Below, piece by piece: positions 56,201-64,000 of a stretch of 64,000 bases of DNA. The notes below the pieces were generated by a model. The model was not told the DNA's origin and did no database searches. It worked only from the letters and a program-made list of their open reading frames with translations. Both the position numbers and the translations under genes were made by a program. Where the stretch lies: the NCBI GenBank assembly GCA_030427145.1, contig JAUHWT010000002.1, positions 248,001 to 312,000 of the forward strand, written 5' to 3'. Each line of letters begins with the position of its first letter. Position 1 is the stretch's first letter. This stretch comes from Alphaproteobacteria bacterium. Its GTDB lineage: Bacteria > Pseudomonadota > Alphaproteobacteria > Rhodobacterales > Rhodobacteraceae.

Positions 56201-57787
56201 ATGTGGCAGTCCGCCTGGAGCCCCGATGGCGAGGTCGCCGCCTCCGCCGGAGAGGACCAGATCATCCGCCTTTGGGACGTCCACGGCGACAGTCAAACTG
56301 GCACCCCTTTCAGCAACCGGCCCTCGGGCTATATCAGCGTCACCTTCAGTCCCGCTGGAGACGCGGTGCTCGCGGGCGACGGCGTGGGCCGGATTTTCGG
56401 CTGGAGCTACCCGGACGGCGGGGTCCTCTTCGCACCCATCACCGACGCGCACACCAGCGACGTCTGGCAGCTTCGCTTCAACCCCCAGGGCACCCGCATC
56501 GCTACGGTCAGCAGCGACGGCACCTCATCCATTGTGGCCTTTCCCTCCGGTGACGTACTCGGCCCGGCCTTTGAGGCCCATCACGGCATGGGCGCGGTGG
56601 CCTGGCTGCCCGACGGCGACACACTGCTGGGCGCCGGAGCCGAGGGCCGCATATACGTCTGGTCCGAAAGCCAGGGCGGCGAGACCTTCGCCTCCGGGCC
56701 CGGCCATGACGGCCGTATCATCGGCATGGACATCTCCCGCGATGGCACCACCGCCGTGACCCTCGGCGCGGACCAGCTTGTCCGCTTCTGGTCCATCGCA
56801 CCCGGCCGCACCCTAACCCAGGACCTGACCCTGCCCGACCGCAAGGCCAAGGGCATCGCGCTCGGCCCCGATTTCGTGGCCTTTGGCGACGACAGCGGCG
56901 AGGTGCATGTCTGGTATCCCGCCACCGGCGAACGCGGCCCTGACATCACGGGTCACGAACACGGCGTCTGGGCTGTCGCGGTCTCCCCCGATGGCACCGG
57001 CATCGCCAGCGCCGACCGCGCCGGGGTGATCCTGGTCAGTGACGTCACAGGCCCCGGCCCCGCAACCCGCCTCTCCACCGGCGGCCAGGCCGTCTGGTCG
57101 GTGCAGTATCTCGACGCCACCACGCTGCTCACGGCCAGCGACGACGCCCTGCGCCTGTGGAACCTCGCCGATGGAACCCTCTCCCACGCGGTCCCCTCCA
57201 ATGAGGGCAACGTCACCCGCGCCGCCGTCTCCGACGATGGAAGCTACATGGGCTACACCACCGGCGCGGGCAAAGCCTGGTACTGGCCCCACGGCAACCG
57301 CGACCAGGCCCTGCAGCTCGACGTTGGCATCGACGTGGTCTGGACCATGGATTTCAGCCCCGACAACCGCCTCGTCGCCACCGGCTCCAGCGACGAAGTC
57401 GTTTCCGTCTGGGATCGCGAAACCGGCGAGCGCCTGGCCGATTTCACCGGCCACACCGGCGGCGTGACAGATGTCGCCGTTCTCGGTGACGGCTCGACCA
57501 TCGCGGCCTCCGACCGCCGCGGAAACATCCACCTCTGGGATTTTCATTCGGGACGCAAAATCACCACCATTGAGGGCGCCCATGGCAGCACCGCCTGGCG
57601 CCTCAACTCCATCCCCGGCGACATGCGTTTTGCCTCCGCGGGCGACGATGGCCACGTCAAACTCTGGAACATCCTCAGCCGCGACGCCGCCTGCGACATA
57701 AGCCTCGCCACCTTCGACACCGCCCGCCGCATCCAGTACCTGGGCGAGCAGGACCCCGGCTCCGCCTGCGCCACCGGCGCCCCCTGA
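53285..57787 (+). CDS. Ser/Thr protein kinase - STAND NTPase - transmembrane - WD40 protein
   Basis: The 1500-residue protein has a Hanks-type kinase at residues about 8-310: Gly loop IGQGAFATV, Lys39 in VAIKI, catalytic HRDIKPDN 141-148, DLG 202-204 and APE 227-229. About 53 residues separate HRDIKPDN from DLG, where roughly 13 are usual. An nSTAND-like NTPase follows (Walker A GPSGSGKSS from residue 371; Walker B VLVIDQFEEL at 454-463). One transmembrane helix is at about 774-795, after the run RTRRRRA, then a coiled segment and a WD40 beta-propeller from about 875 to 1490. Positive-inside charge puts the propeller in the periplasm. The start is GTG; the ribosome site is weak. Confidence 0.9.
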   Translation: MQLPEYVGRYVVRRPIGQGAFATVALAWDEELESLVAIKILDDSRHSGVADPRTRFIEEARLLRRIRSHCVVGVHDIGRLPDGRPYIVMDYADQGSLTDRVRRNSENGSELDSGLTPEFAMHLAQSMADGLSAIHRAGVIHRDIKPDNILFQSAGGLLDLHSEAAQQPVSADAETEIFDITEMQAKPADPGNPLTERIMIADLGIAKDLEKRDQMMTMIGGTPAFRAPEQMNPDAEIRPTADIFGATAVLWYAMCGTPPPQPKHMQGELVRFPEPFWPVMRQGMAEKAKDRFDRAESWLAAVQDAMARMAAMGPTRTIVTGQAGAGQSEECPYLGLRSFQPEDSDRYFGREALIDELLRRLRSESILVVGGPSGSGKSSLIRAGLIAALAKGELAGSSSWPVDIFTPGRDALAELYYRLRGRNQETGISLEDFIARPTLARQLASAGEYNGPRVLVIDQFEELFTLNAESERQKFLDALASITDQADNRCRIVLAIRADFYSACASNKWLVDAITHNQVLVGPMSSAELRRSITEPARVSGYYLERDLVDAIIDDAGDSSGSLPLVSHALVETWARRKGATLTLEGYRAAGGVAGAIRQTADEIFDDRLVSGEHEAARHLLLSLVTPGEGTSDSRRIISRSELERSADSDRLKRIVELLTDARLLTVDDRTVQITHEALLRSWPRLRNWIEESRADLRTRQRIIQLADDWQSNNHDSDLLLRGAMLIVARDWYDKNRPSAGPLETSFIEASEKAREEAEAAEAALEQRTRRRRAIAVGALATLAIGATIASFVAVNESDRARQNEARAELATQEANARFAGSLGAVANGLVQDDPLLALHLAAESIARSPSPANTWDARTAMATARKNIAAGGPMLLGSPLAVGDALSVAMSPDGTLAVTGGRDGLIRLIDARTRSIIGTPVDAGIGGIEDLTFDASGTHFLATGNSGQIKSWAVDDGFLGTSETVGVISDIMWQSAWSPDGEVAASAGEDQIIRLWDVHGDSQTGTPFSNRPSGYISVTFSPAGDAVLAGDGVGRIFGWSYPDGGVLFAPITDAHTSDVWQLRFNPQGTRIATVSSDGTSSIVAFPSGDVLGPAFEAHHGMGAVAWLPDGDTLLGAGAEGRIYVWSESQGGETFASGPGHDGRIIGMDISRDGTTAVTLGADQLVRFWSIAPGRTLTQDLTLPDRKAKGIALGPDFVAFGDDSGEVHVWYPATGERGPDITGHEHGVWAVAVSPDGTGIASADRAGVILVSDVTGPGPATRLSTGGQAVWSVQYLDATTLLTASDDALRLWNLADGTLSHAVPSNEGNVTRAAVSDDGSYMGYTTGAGKAWYWPHGNRDQALQLDVGIDVVWTMDFSPDNRLVATGSSDEVVSVWDRETGERLADFTGHTGGVTDVAVLGDGSTIAASDRRGNIHLWDFHSGRKITTIEGAHGSTAWRLNSIPGDMRFASAGDDGHVKLWNILSRDAACDISLATFDTARRIQYLGEQDPGSACATGAP

Positions 57788-57791
57788 CCCG

Positions 57792-58265
57792 ATGCCCGCA
57801 ATCACCCTCCGCCTCTTCACCGACCCGGACGCCGCGGCCACAGCCGACCTGTTCTACCGCGCCATCCACGAGGGCACGCGCGACCACTACACGACCGAGC
57901 AGCGCCGGGCGTGGGCACCGCAACGCCCCGAAACCGCCCGCTGGCGCGAACGTCTCAATTCCCAATACGCAGTCATCGCCGAGATTGGTCCCGACCTCGC
58001 AGGCTTCATGACCCTGGACGAGAATGGCTATATCGACCTCGCCTTCGTCGAGCCCGCCCATACGGGCCAGGGCATCGGCTCCGCCCTGCTCAACGCCATC
58101 ACCACGGAGGCCTCCCGCCGTGGGATGCACCGCCTCAAAACCCACGCGAGCCTCGCCGCGCGTCCCTTTTTCGAACGCCACGGCTGGACCATCGTAAAAC
58201 AGCAGACCATCACCCGCGACTGCGTGGACCTGACCAATTATGTCATGGGGATGACAGTCCCATGA
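57792..58265 (+). CDS. GNAT-family N-acetyltransferase
   Basis: The 157-residue protein has the GNAT core: YAVIAEIGPDLAGFMTLDENGYIDLAFVEPAHTGQGIGSALLNAI (acetyl-CoA loop GQGIGSA) and the terminal HASLAARPFFERHGWTIVKQQ, typical of the PhnO/RimI-like group. The substrate is unknown. It begins four bases after the kinase stop, so it is probably co-transcribed. No strong ribosome site is present, which suggests translational coupling. Confidence 0.88.
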   Translation: MPAITLRLFTDPDAAATADLFYRAIHEGTRDHYTTEQRRAWAPQRPETARWRERLNSQYAVIAEIGPDLAGFMTLDENGYIDLAFVEPAHTGQGIGSALLNAITTEASRRGMHRLKTHASLAARPFFERHGWTIVKQQTITRDCVDLTNYVMGMTVP

Positions 58266-58315
58266 CGATCACTTTTCGCTGGCGCAACATACCGGAAATT
58301 CAATAGGTTCGGCCC

Positions 58316-59005
58316 ATGTCAATCTGGAGCCGAATTGGAGAAGCCATAACCTCGCTCATCGCCCGCGGTGAGCAGCTGTCCTCCTTTTTCCTCGGCCCCA
58401 AAACCCCACCCGAACGCTCGGTCGCCTTCACCATTGCCGTGGTCGGGCTCGGCGCCAAAATGGCCAAGGCCGACGGTCAGGTGAAAACCTCCGAGGTCGC
58501 CGCCTTCCGCCGCGTCTTTCGCATCAGCGCCTCCGAGGAGGCCGCCGCCGCCCGCGTCTTTAACCTCGCCCGTCAGGATATTGCCGGTTTCGACGTTTAT
58601 GCGGGCCGCATCGCGTCAATGTTTCGCGACCGCCCCCGCATCCTCGAGGACATCCTTGAGGGGCTTTTCCACATCGCCATGGCAGACGGCCACTACCACG
58701 AAAACGAGGAAGGCTTCCTGCGCCGCGTCGCGGAAATCTTCGGCATATCCGAGGCCGCCTTCAGCGCCATCGAGGCCCGCCAGCTGACCGGACCCGACAG
58801 CGACCCCTGGCAGGTGCTCGGCGTCTCACGCGACGCCGAATTGCCCGAAATACGCAAACACTGGCGCGACCTGATCCGCGAAAACCACCCCGATGTCATG
58901 ATCGCCCGAGGCCTCCCGTCCGAGTCCATCACCCTTGCCACGGCCCGCATCACCGCCATCAACCGCGCCTGGGATGAGATCAAGGCCCGCAACGAAGCCG
59001 CGTAG
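58316..59005 (+). CDS. TerB and J-domain protein (DjlA-like)
   Basis: The 229-residue protein has an N-terminal TerB domain (FTIAVVGLGAKMAKADGQVKTSEVAAFRRVF; GLFHIAMADGHYHENEEGFLRRVAEIFG) and a C-terminal J domain (DPWQVLGVSRDAELPEIRKHWRDLIRENHPDVM with HPD). The J domain should stimulate DnaK. It lacks the membrane anchor of E. coli DjlA. It is 50 bases after the acetyltransferase stop and may be read with it. The ribosome site is weak. Confidence 0.88.
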   Translation: MSIWSRIGEAITSLIARGEQLSSFFLGPKTPPERSVAFTIAVVGLGAKMAKADGQVKTSEVAAFRRVFRISASEEAAAARVFNLARQDIAGFDVYAGRIASMFRDRPRILEDILEGLFHIAMADGHYHENEEGFLRRVAEIFGISEAAFSAIEARQLTGPDSDPWQVLGVSRDAELPEIRKHWRDLIRENHPDVMIARGLPSESITLATARITAINRAWDEIKARNEAA

Positions 59006-59086
59006 CGCAGCGGCGCCTTAATTCATCACAAAAAAATTCGCGCTTGAGCCCAGCGAAAGCCCGCGCTTTCAGGCCACGAAGCAACC

Positions 59087-60088
59087 CTACCCGTTCACCG
59101 CCGGTTTCCGAACAATGTCCTCGGTATAGAAGTTGAACTGCCGCCCACCACAGCTGCGACTCTTGTAGACCGCCAGATCGACCTTGGTCATCAACTCATC
59201 CGGATCCGTACCCTGCTCCGGCGCCAATACGATGCCGCAGCTGCAGGTCAGGCGGATCTGGTTGCCATCCACCTCCAAAGGCCGGTCCAGCACATCCAAA
59301 ATCCGGTCGGCCAGCCGCATTGCGTTCTCCGGCTCCGGCACACCCGTCTGGATGACGCCAAACTCGTCCCCATCCAGCCGCGCCACCGTGTCCGTGTCCC
59401 GCACCGTCGCCCGCAACCGCTGGGCAAACAGCTTCAGAACCTCATCCCCGGTCCTGCGGCCAAATTCCTCATTAACCTGGCGGAAGTTGTCCAGGTTGAC
59501 CATGTGCACCGCAATCGTGGCCCCGCGCCGCACCTGCGCCGTCGCCAGTTCCAGCCGGTCATTGAACAGCAACCGGTTCGTCAGACAGGTCAGCGCATCA
59601 TGCCGCGTCAGATGCTCAATGAGATCCTGGTCCCGCCGCCGTTCGGTCACATCCGTATAGGTCGTTACAAACCCGCCACCCTCAAGCGGAGCACCCCGGA
59701 TTTCCAGAACATCCCCATTGGGACGCTCCCGCTCGTAACAGTGCTGCAACTGCTTTTTCGCCAGCGCCATGCGCCGCCGCACATGCATCTCCACGTCACC
59801 CGGGCCGTACTCGCCCCGCTCCGCATTGTACCGGAACAACTCCTCCATGGTCGGCAGGCCGTTCTGAAGCAGATCATCCGTATATTCCAGCATCTCAAAC
59901 TGGCGGTAATTGCACAAAACCATCTGAAGGTTCTCATCAAACAGCGAAAGCCCACCGGGGAAGTTGCTCACCACCTTCTCAAGCAGCTCAACCCGATCCC
60001 GCAACCGGTTGATTTCATTGGTCCAGTCGGTTTCATCGTATTCAACCGTATTATCGTGATAAAAAGTGCTTCGATTTTGAATAAACAT
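59087..60088 (-). CDS. PAS-domain diguanylate cyclase (GGDEF)
   Basis: The 333-residue protein has a coiled start (INRLRDRVELLEKVV), a PAS-7 type sensor domain (FPGGLSLFDENLQMVLCNYRQFEML) and a GGDEF domain. The active-site loop reads RLDGDEF instead of RxGGDEF, the metal strand NLDNFRQVNEEFG retains its Asp, and GDEVLKLFAQRL is intact. The first loop glycine is thus Asp, so activity is uncertain; many variants with Ser or Ala there are active. The start at 60088 is preferred over a GTG eight codons upstream. A 16-bp palindrome lies at 60158. Confidence 0.87.
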   Translation of the reverse strand: MFIQNRSTFYHDNTVEYDETDWTNEINRLRDRVELLEKVVSNFPGGLSLFDENLQMVLCNYRQFEMLEYTDDLLQNGLPTMEELFRYNAERGEYGPGDVEMHVRRRMALAKKQLQHCYERERPNGDVLEIRGAPLEGGGFVTTYTDVTERRRDQDLIEHLTRHDALTCLTNRLLFNDRLELATAQVRRGATIAVHMVNLDNFRQVNEEFGRRTGDEVLKLFAQRLRATVRDTDTVARLDGDEFGVIQTGVPEPENAMRLADRILDVLDRPLEVDGNQIRLTCSCGIVLAPEQGTDPDELMTKVDLAVYKSRSCGGRQFNFYTEDIVRKPAVNG

Positions 60089-60432
60089 GACCAGATCCCG
60101 ACCAGAACGCACGAAGCCGCCGCCAACTTCGCTTTCCTCAACTTCAGGGATACGTGAGTTTGTTTAAACAAACCTAAAAGAATACTGCTAAATCATGAAA
60201 ATCCGGCTGCTGGATAACGTTTGATTAAGACGAGCCCCACTGCCCTGCCCCGTAAACACAGAGTTCAACTACATTTCCGCTACACAGCAGACCTAAAAAA
60301 GTCTAAACATCTCCAAGGGACAGTAGAGGGACGGTTGGACCTGATTCACACCCGGCCTCAGCTTACGAAAGAAAATCAGCGGCATTCTGCTGCCCAACAT
60401 GCCGTGTTTGTTTTTAGCGTAACGAGGATATC
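60089..60432. other. 344-base intergenic region between the GGDEF gene and galE
   Basis: No gene is supported. It is AT-richer than its surroundings and holds divergent promoters and a perfect 16-bp palindrome at 60158-60173. Confidence 0.6.
60158..60173. promoter_or_regulatory. perfect 16-bp palindrome upstream of the GGDEF gene
   Basis: GTTTGTTTAAACAAAC is a complete dyad. It lies 70 bases upstream of the PAS-GGDEF start and 260 bases upstream of galE. Such an uninterrupted dyad in a promoter region suggests a dimeric regulator; which one is not known. Confidence 0.5.
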
Positions 60433-61455
60433 GTGAACCGGGCAAATAAAAACGTACTTGTCGTCGGCGGTGCCGGCTACATCGGATCACACACAACACT
60501 CGCTTTACGGGAAGCCGGATTTAATCCGGTAGTTTACGACAATTTCTCCACCGGACACCGCGATGCCTGTTTCGGAACCACTTTGGTGGAAGGGGAACTT
60601 TCCGACAGGGACCGCCTTGTCTCGACGCTGCGCGACCATGACATTGATGGCGTGATCCACTTTGCCGCCCTGATCGAGGCTGGACAGTCCGTGGTTGGAC
60701 CGCTCCCGTTCTTTCGAAACAATGTGGCCTCCACTCTGTCACTGCTGGAGGCGATGCAGGAAACCGGCATCCGCAGGCTGGTCTTTTCCTCGACGGCGGC
60801 AGTGTACGGTAACCTCCCGGACGGAAAACCCCTGAATGAGGGGCTTCCGCGCAATCCGGTCAATCCGTACGGACACACCAAATCCATGGTGGAAACCATG
60901 CTGGAGGCCACCGCGTCGGCTCACGGTCTTCAGGCCATCGCTCTGCGTTATTTCAACGCCTCCGGTGCCGATCCGCAGTGCAGAACCGGTGAACGCCATA
61001 CGCCGGAAACCCACCTGATCCCTTTGATCATTGAGGCGGCGCTGGGAACGCGGGCGGCCATCAAAATCTTCGGCACGGACTATCAGACACCCGACGGCAC
61101 CTGTATTCGTGACTACATCCACGTCAACGATCTCGCCACCGGTCACGTGGCCGCGCTCAACAACCTTTTTGAGACCGACCTGCCCGGAATAAGGGCCTAC
61201 AACCTGGGCACCGGCACCGGTCACAGCGTCCGCGAAGTCATCGACATGGTACGCCGCATCTCCGGGCGCGACTTCGCCGTGCACGAGGAAGGGCGCCGCG
61301 CGGGCGACCCGGCAATTCTTGTGGCCGACGCCAGTGGCGCGAACCGGGATCTTGGCTGGAAGGCCAAGCACAGCGGCATCGATCAAATAGTCCGGGATGC
61401 CTGGAACTACGCCCTCTCCGCACAGGGGGAGAGCTTCCGCTCCACCGGCAGCTGA
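60433..61455 (+). CDS. galE: UDP-glucose 4-epimerase
   Basis: The 340-residue short-chain dehydrogenase-type epimerase has the NAD motif GGAGYIGSH, the catalytic YGHTK (YxxxK) preceded by SSTAAVYG, and LRYFNASGADP. It interconverts UDP-glucose and UDP-galactose for surface polysaccharides. It starts with GTG; a GAGG site lies seven bases upstream. It is convergent with the enolase-superfamily gene, seven bases apart. Confidence 0.93.
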   Translation: MNRANKNVLVVGGAGYIGSHTTLALREAGFNPVVYDNFSTGHRDACFGTTLVEGELSDRDRLVSTLRDHDIDGVIHFAALIEAGQSVVGPLPFFRNNVASTLSLLEAMQETGIRRLVFSSTAAVYGNLPDGKPLNEGLPRNPVNPYGHTKSMVETMLEATASAHGLQAIALRYFNASGADPQCRTGERHTPETHLIPLIIEAALGTRAAIKIFGTDYQTPDGTCIRDYIHVNDLATGHVAALNNLFETDLPGIRAYNLGTGTGHSVREVIDMVRRISGRDFAVHEEGRRAGDPAILVADASGANRDLGWKAKHSGIDQIVRDAWNYALSAQGESFRSTGS

Positions 61456-61462
61456 CCCGAAC

Positions 61463-62683
61463 TCAACCGCCCGCGAAGCGGCGTTCACCCCGCGGATCGG
61501 GCGGCTGCTCACTCATTTCCAGGTGCAGCCTGTCGCCCCGCCAGGGGTGAGCCCGGGCAAGGTCCTCGTCGACCTCAATTCCAAGACCCGGGCCCGTCGG
61601 CGGAGCCACATAGCCGTCCTCCCATTGGATGGTATTCCCGATCAGCGCGCCGTAGAACCCGTCGCAGGTCCCGATCGTCTCAAGCACCAGAAAATTCGGC
61701 ACCGAGAGGCCAAGCTGCACACTCGCGGCCCAGGCCACCGGTCCACAATAAATATGCGGGGCCAGTTGCGCGGAAAACGCCTCCGCCAGGATGGCCACTT
61801 TGCGCGCTTCCAGAAGCCCGCCTACCCGACCGACATTGGGCTGCACCATGCCCACACCGCCCAAGCGCAGCAGCATCGCGAAATCCGCCTTGGTGCTCAG
61901 GCGCTCACCGGTCGCAATGGGAATGCGCGTACCGGCCGCGACCGTCGCGAAATCGAGCGGCGCATCCGGCGGCACAGGCTCCTCGAACCACAGCGGATGG
62001 TATGGCTCGATCGCCTGCGCAAACCGCACCGCACCGGACGGCGTGAACTGCCCATGCGTACCGAAGAGCAGATCGGCGCGGTCACCCACCGCCGCGCGGA
62101 TCTCACGACAAAACGCCGCGGAGCGCTCGATATCCGGCATGGTCGGCTGATGCCCGCCACGAATGGTATAGGCTCCGGCCGGATCGAATTTGATCGCCGT
62201 AAACCCGCGCTCCACCATCCGGGCAGCCTCCGCCGCCGAGGCCTCCGGATTGTTGTAGAAATCCGCCGCCTGCTCGTCCGGTCCCGGATAGAGGTAGGAA
62301 TAACTCCGCAAACGGTCCCACATGCGCCCGCCCCAAAGCGCATGCACCGGCCGGTCCCGCGCCTTGCCAAGGATGTCCCAGCAGGCAATCTCGAGCCCCG
62401 AAAACGCCCCCATCACGGTCGGATCGGGCCGCTGCGTGAAACCGGCGGAATAACACCGCCGGAACATCAGCTCGATGTTTTCCGGGTTCTCACCTTCCAT
62501 ATGCCGCGCAAACACGTCCGTGATAACCGCGCGCATCGCCTCCGGCCCGACCGTCGCGGCATAGCACTCGCCCCAGCCGACAATTCCGCAGGCGGTGGTG
62601 ACCTTCACGAAAATGAAATACCGCCCACCAAAGCCTGGCGGCGGGTTGCCAACGACTATGACATCCACATCCCGCAGCTTCAT
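61463..62683 (-). CDS. enolase-superfamily dehydratase (mandelate racemase / galactonate dehydratase-like)
   Basis: The 406-residue protein has the N-terminal capping domain and a TIM barrel with FEEPVPPDAP, IPIATGERLSTKADF and the C-terminal HIYCGPVAWAASVQL, which place it in the mandelate racemase / sugar-acid dehydratase group. It should remove water from an aldonic or uronic acid after proton abstraction. The sugar acid is unknown. Its start overlaps the stop of the alcohol dehydrogenase gene by ATGA, so the two are coupled and probably serve one pathway. Confidence 0.85.
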   Translation of the reverse strand: MKLRDVDVIVVGNPPPGFGGRYFIFVKVTTACGIVGWGECYAATVGPEAMRAVITDVFARHMEGENPENIELMFRRCYSAGFTQRPDPTVMGAFSGLEIACWDILGKARDRPVHALWGGRMWDRLRSYSYLYPGPDEQAADFYNNPEASAAEAARMVERGFTAIKFDPAGAYTIRGGHQPTMPDIERSAAFCREIRAAVGDRADLLFGTHGQFTPSGAVRFAQAIEPYHPLWFEEPVPPDAPLDFATVAAGTRIPIATGERLSTKADFAMLLRLGGVGMVQPNVGRVGGLLEARKVAILAEAFSAQLAPHIYCGPVAWAASVQLGLSVPNFLVLETIGTCDGFYGALIGNTIQWEDGYVAPPTGPGLGIEVDEDLARAHPWRGDRLHLEMSEQPPDPRGERRFAGG

Positions 62684-63768
62684 GGGCTCACTCCATCGAA
62701 CACAATCACGTTGCGCCCTGCGATTCCGGACCGGGTCGAGGCAATGGCCGTGTTGATTGCCTCCAGCGGAAACCGCCCCGAAATCAGTTCATCAAGCTTC
62801 AGCGCCCCGGACCGGTAGTGCTCGAGCAGAATTGGAATATCCCGCTCCAGCACCGTCTCACCCATGCGCGCGCCGACAATCTTGTGGTTGAGCGCCGCCA
62901 AAATCCCCGCATCAAACGCCACGTCGCTGCCCGTGGGGGGCATGCCCACCACGATCACCGATCCGCCCGGCGCCAGGAACCGCACCGCAGCCCCAATCGC
63001 GGCGGCAGACCCCACGGAGACGAAAACCGCATCCACGCCGCGCCCGCCATTCGCCTCCTTCACCGCCTTGTGGGCCTCCTCACCGGCCAGAACCCCGGCG
63101 GTCGCACCATAGGACGCGGCCGTGTCCAGCTTCTCCGGTGTCAGATCCACGGCAATCACGCTCCGCGCACCGGCAATCACCGCACCCTGAATGCAGTTGA
63201 GGCCAACACCGCCTGCCCCAACAATCGCCACGCTTTGCCCCGGCTGGATCTTCGCGGTGTTCATCACCGCCCCGTAGCCGGTGATCACACCACAGGCCAA
63301 AAGCGACGCCACATCGAGCGGAATATCATCCGGCAGACCGATGCACTGGCTCTGGTCCACCACCACGTTCTCGGCAAACGCCCCGCAGTTGATCCCCTGT
63401 ACCACCGGCTCGCCCACCGCACTGCGCAGCGGCGACGGCGGAACATGCCAGGCGTCATCGCAGGAGGTCAGCGCCCCCGCATCACAGGCCGGGCAATGAC
63501 CGCAGGACCGGATCAGCGTAACCAGCACCCTCTGGCCCTCGGCAAAACCCTCAACGCCCTCACCGACCGCCTCAACCACGCCCGACGCCTCATGGCCATA
63601 GACCGCCGGCAGGGCACCACCCCAGGCGCCGGCCGCGGCGGAAATGTCCGAATGACAGATCGCGCAGGCCGCCAGCCGCACCTGAATCTGTCCCTTCCCA
63701 GGGGGATCGAGGACGACGTCCTCAATGACCAGAGGCTCTCCAAACCCGCGACAGACGGCTGCTTTCAT
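62680..63768 (-). CDS. zinc-containing alcohol dehydrogenase
   Basis: The 362-residue medium-chain dehydrogenase has the catalytic zinc ligands in CAICHSDI and GHEASGVV, the structural zinc cysteines in SCGHCPACDAGALTSC, and the NAD motif AIVGAGGVGLNCIQGAVI. It most resembles the class III/NDMA-linked branch. It should oxidise an alcohol or a polyol of the pathway served by the downstream dehydratase. An AAGGAT site decides the ATG at 63768; a start 34 codons upstream would read through the terminator region. Confidence 0.9.
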   Translation of the reverse strand: MKAAVCRGFGEPLVIEDVVLDPPGKGQIQVRLAACAICHSDISAAAGAWGGALPAVYGHEASGVVEAVGEGVEGFAEGQRVLVTLIRSCGHCPACDAGALTSCDDAWHVPPSPLRSAVGEPVVQGINCGAFAENVVVDQSQCIGLPDDIPLDVASLLACGVITGYGAVMNTAKIQPGQSVAIVGAGGVGLNCIQGAVIAGARSVIAVDLTPEKLDTAASYGATAGVLAGEEAHKAVKEANGGRGVDAVFVSVGSAAAIGAAVRFLAPGGSVIVVGMPPTGSDVAFDAGILAALNHKIVGARMGETVLERDIPILLEHYRSGALKLDELISGRFPLEAINTAIASTRSGIAGRNVIVFDGVSP

Positions 63769-63830
63769 GGCTGATCCTTCCACGTTAAGTCGCCCGCACC
63801 TTACGCCGCCGGTTTTCACGCAAAAGCCAA

Positions 63831-63866
63831 AAAACAACCCCGCTCCGGCTTTTTTCCGGAGCGGGG
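63831..63866 (-). terminator. terminator of the BMP-family gene
   Basis: CCCCGCTCCGG (63838-63848) pairs perfectly with CCGGAGCGGGG (63856-63866) across a seven-base loop. On the minus strand TTGTTTTTT follows. It is a strong Rho-independent terminator for the gene entering from the right edge, separating it from the alcohol dehydrogenase gene. Confidence 0.9.
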
Positions 63867-63897
63867 TCAAATCGTCACGACGCGCGAAATGCGGGGA

Positions 63898-64000
63898 TCA
63901 GTTGGGGATCACACCCTCAATGCCCTCAACATAAAAGTTCATGCCAAGCAGCGTGCCATCATCGGCGGTCTCACCCTCAGCCAGCCAGGGCGATCCGTCC
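63898..64000 (-). CDS. BMP-family ABC transporter substrate-binding protein (3' end)
   Basis: Only the last 33 codons are in the window, reading ...WLAEGETADDGTLLG and ending MNFYVEGIEGVIPN. This tail is characteristic of the Bmp/PnrA lipoprotein family, which binds purine nucleosides for ABC import. The rest lies beyond the right edge. A strong terminator follows it. Confidence 0.7.
   Translation of the reverse strand, partial: DGSPWLAEGETADDGTLLGMNFYVEGIEGVIPN

Overview
The window is high-GC and densely coded, and it looks like the chromosome of a marine alphaproteobacterium of the Rhodobacterales (Roseobacter type). The reasons are a class I lysyl-tRNA synthetase, an alphaproteobacterial UvrA (Ser in place of one zinc-module Cys), valine-degradation and reductive pyrimidine-degradation operons of the Roseobacter kind, and tight operons with ATGA overlaps. 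I found no rRNA, tRNA, insertion sequence, prophage or CRISPR array. Species cannot be fixed from the sequence alone.

Layout. 1-392: start of a LysR regulator gene that runs off the left edge. 539-5143: valine catabolism operon (mmsA, isobutyryl-CoA dehydrogenase, 3-hydroxyisobutyryl-CoA hydrolase, mmsB), followed by an SMR-type transporter. 5618-13074: uvrA, a lytic transglycosylase, ssb, a hypothetical protein, lysK and a TerB-like protein. 13126-19958: an NTF2-FMO flavoprotein, a fatty acid desaturase, an SRPBCC protein, a PBP4-type carboxypeptidase, nadD and a second lytic transglycosylase-like protein. 20290-27540: phosphate-starvation block with pstSCAB and a PhoA-type alkaline phosphatase, each preceded by a Pho box. 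27650-32939: a PPOX-fold protein, the isoprenoid operon (HDAC-like amidohydrolase, xseB, ispA, dxs) and a GNAT acetyltransferase.

33119-45434 is a reductive pyrimidine catabolism region. It holds an ABC importer (substrate-binding protein, two permeases, ATPase), dihydropyrimidinase, a class II aldolase-like protein, an N-carbamoyl-beta-alanine amidohydrolase-like enzyme, a RutR-like TetR regulator and PreT/PreA dihydropyrimidine dehydrogenase. Three palindromes resembling the RutR operator sit in front of the regulator, the amidohydrolase operon and preTA, so the whole region can be read as one regulon. A six-unit, 21-bp direct-repeat array lies beside it.

45576-51589: an arylsulfatase, a small membrane protein and a CoxSLM-like molybdenum hydroxylase. 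51784-59005 is the most unusual part: a class III nucleotidyl cyclase fused to an FHA domain is divergent from a run of four genes. These encode a small secreted protein, a 1500-residue Ser/Thr kinase-STAND NTPase-TM-WD40 protein, a GNAT acetyltransferase and a TerB-J-domain protein. It looks like a phospho-signalling system in which a periplasmic beta-propeller could sense something and an FHA-cyclase could read the kinase output. 59087-64000: a PAS-GGDEF protein, galE, an enolase-superfamily dehydratase overlapping a zinc alcohol dehydrogenase, and the 3' end of a BMP-family substrate-binding protein.
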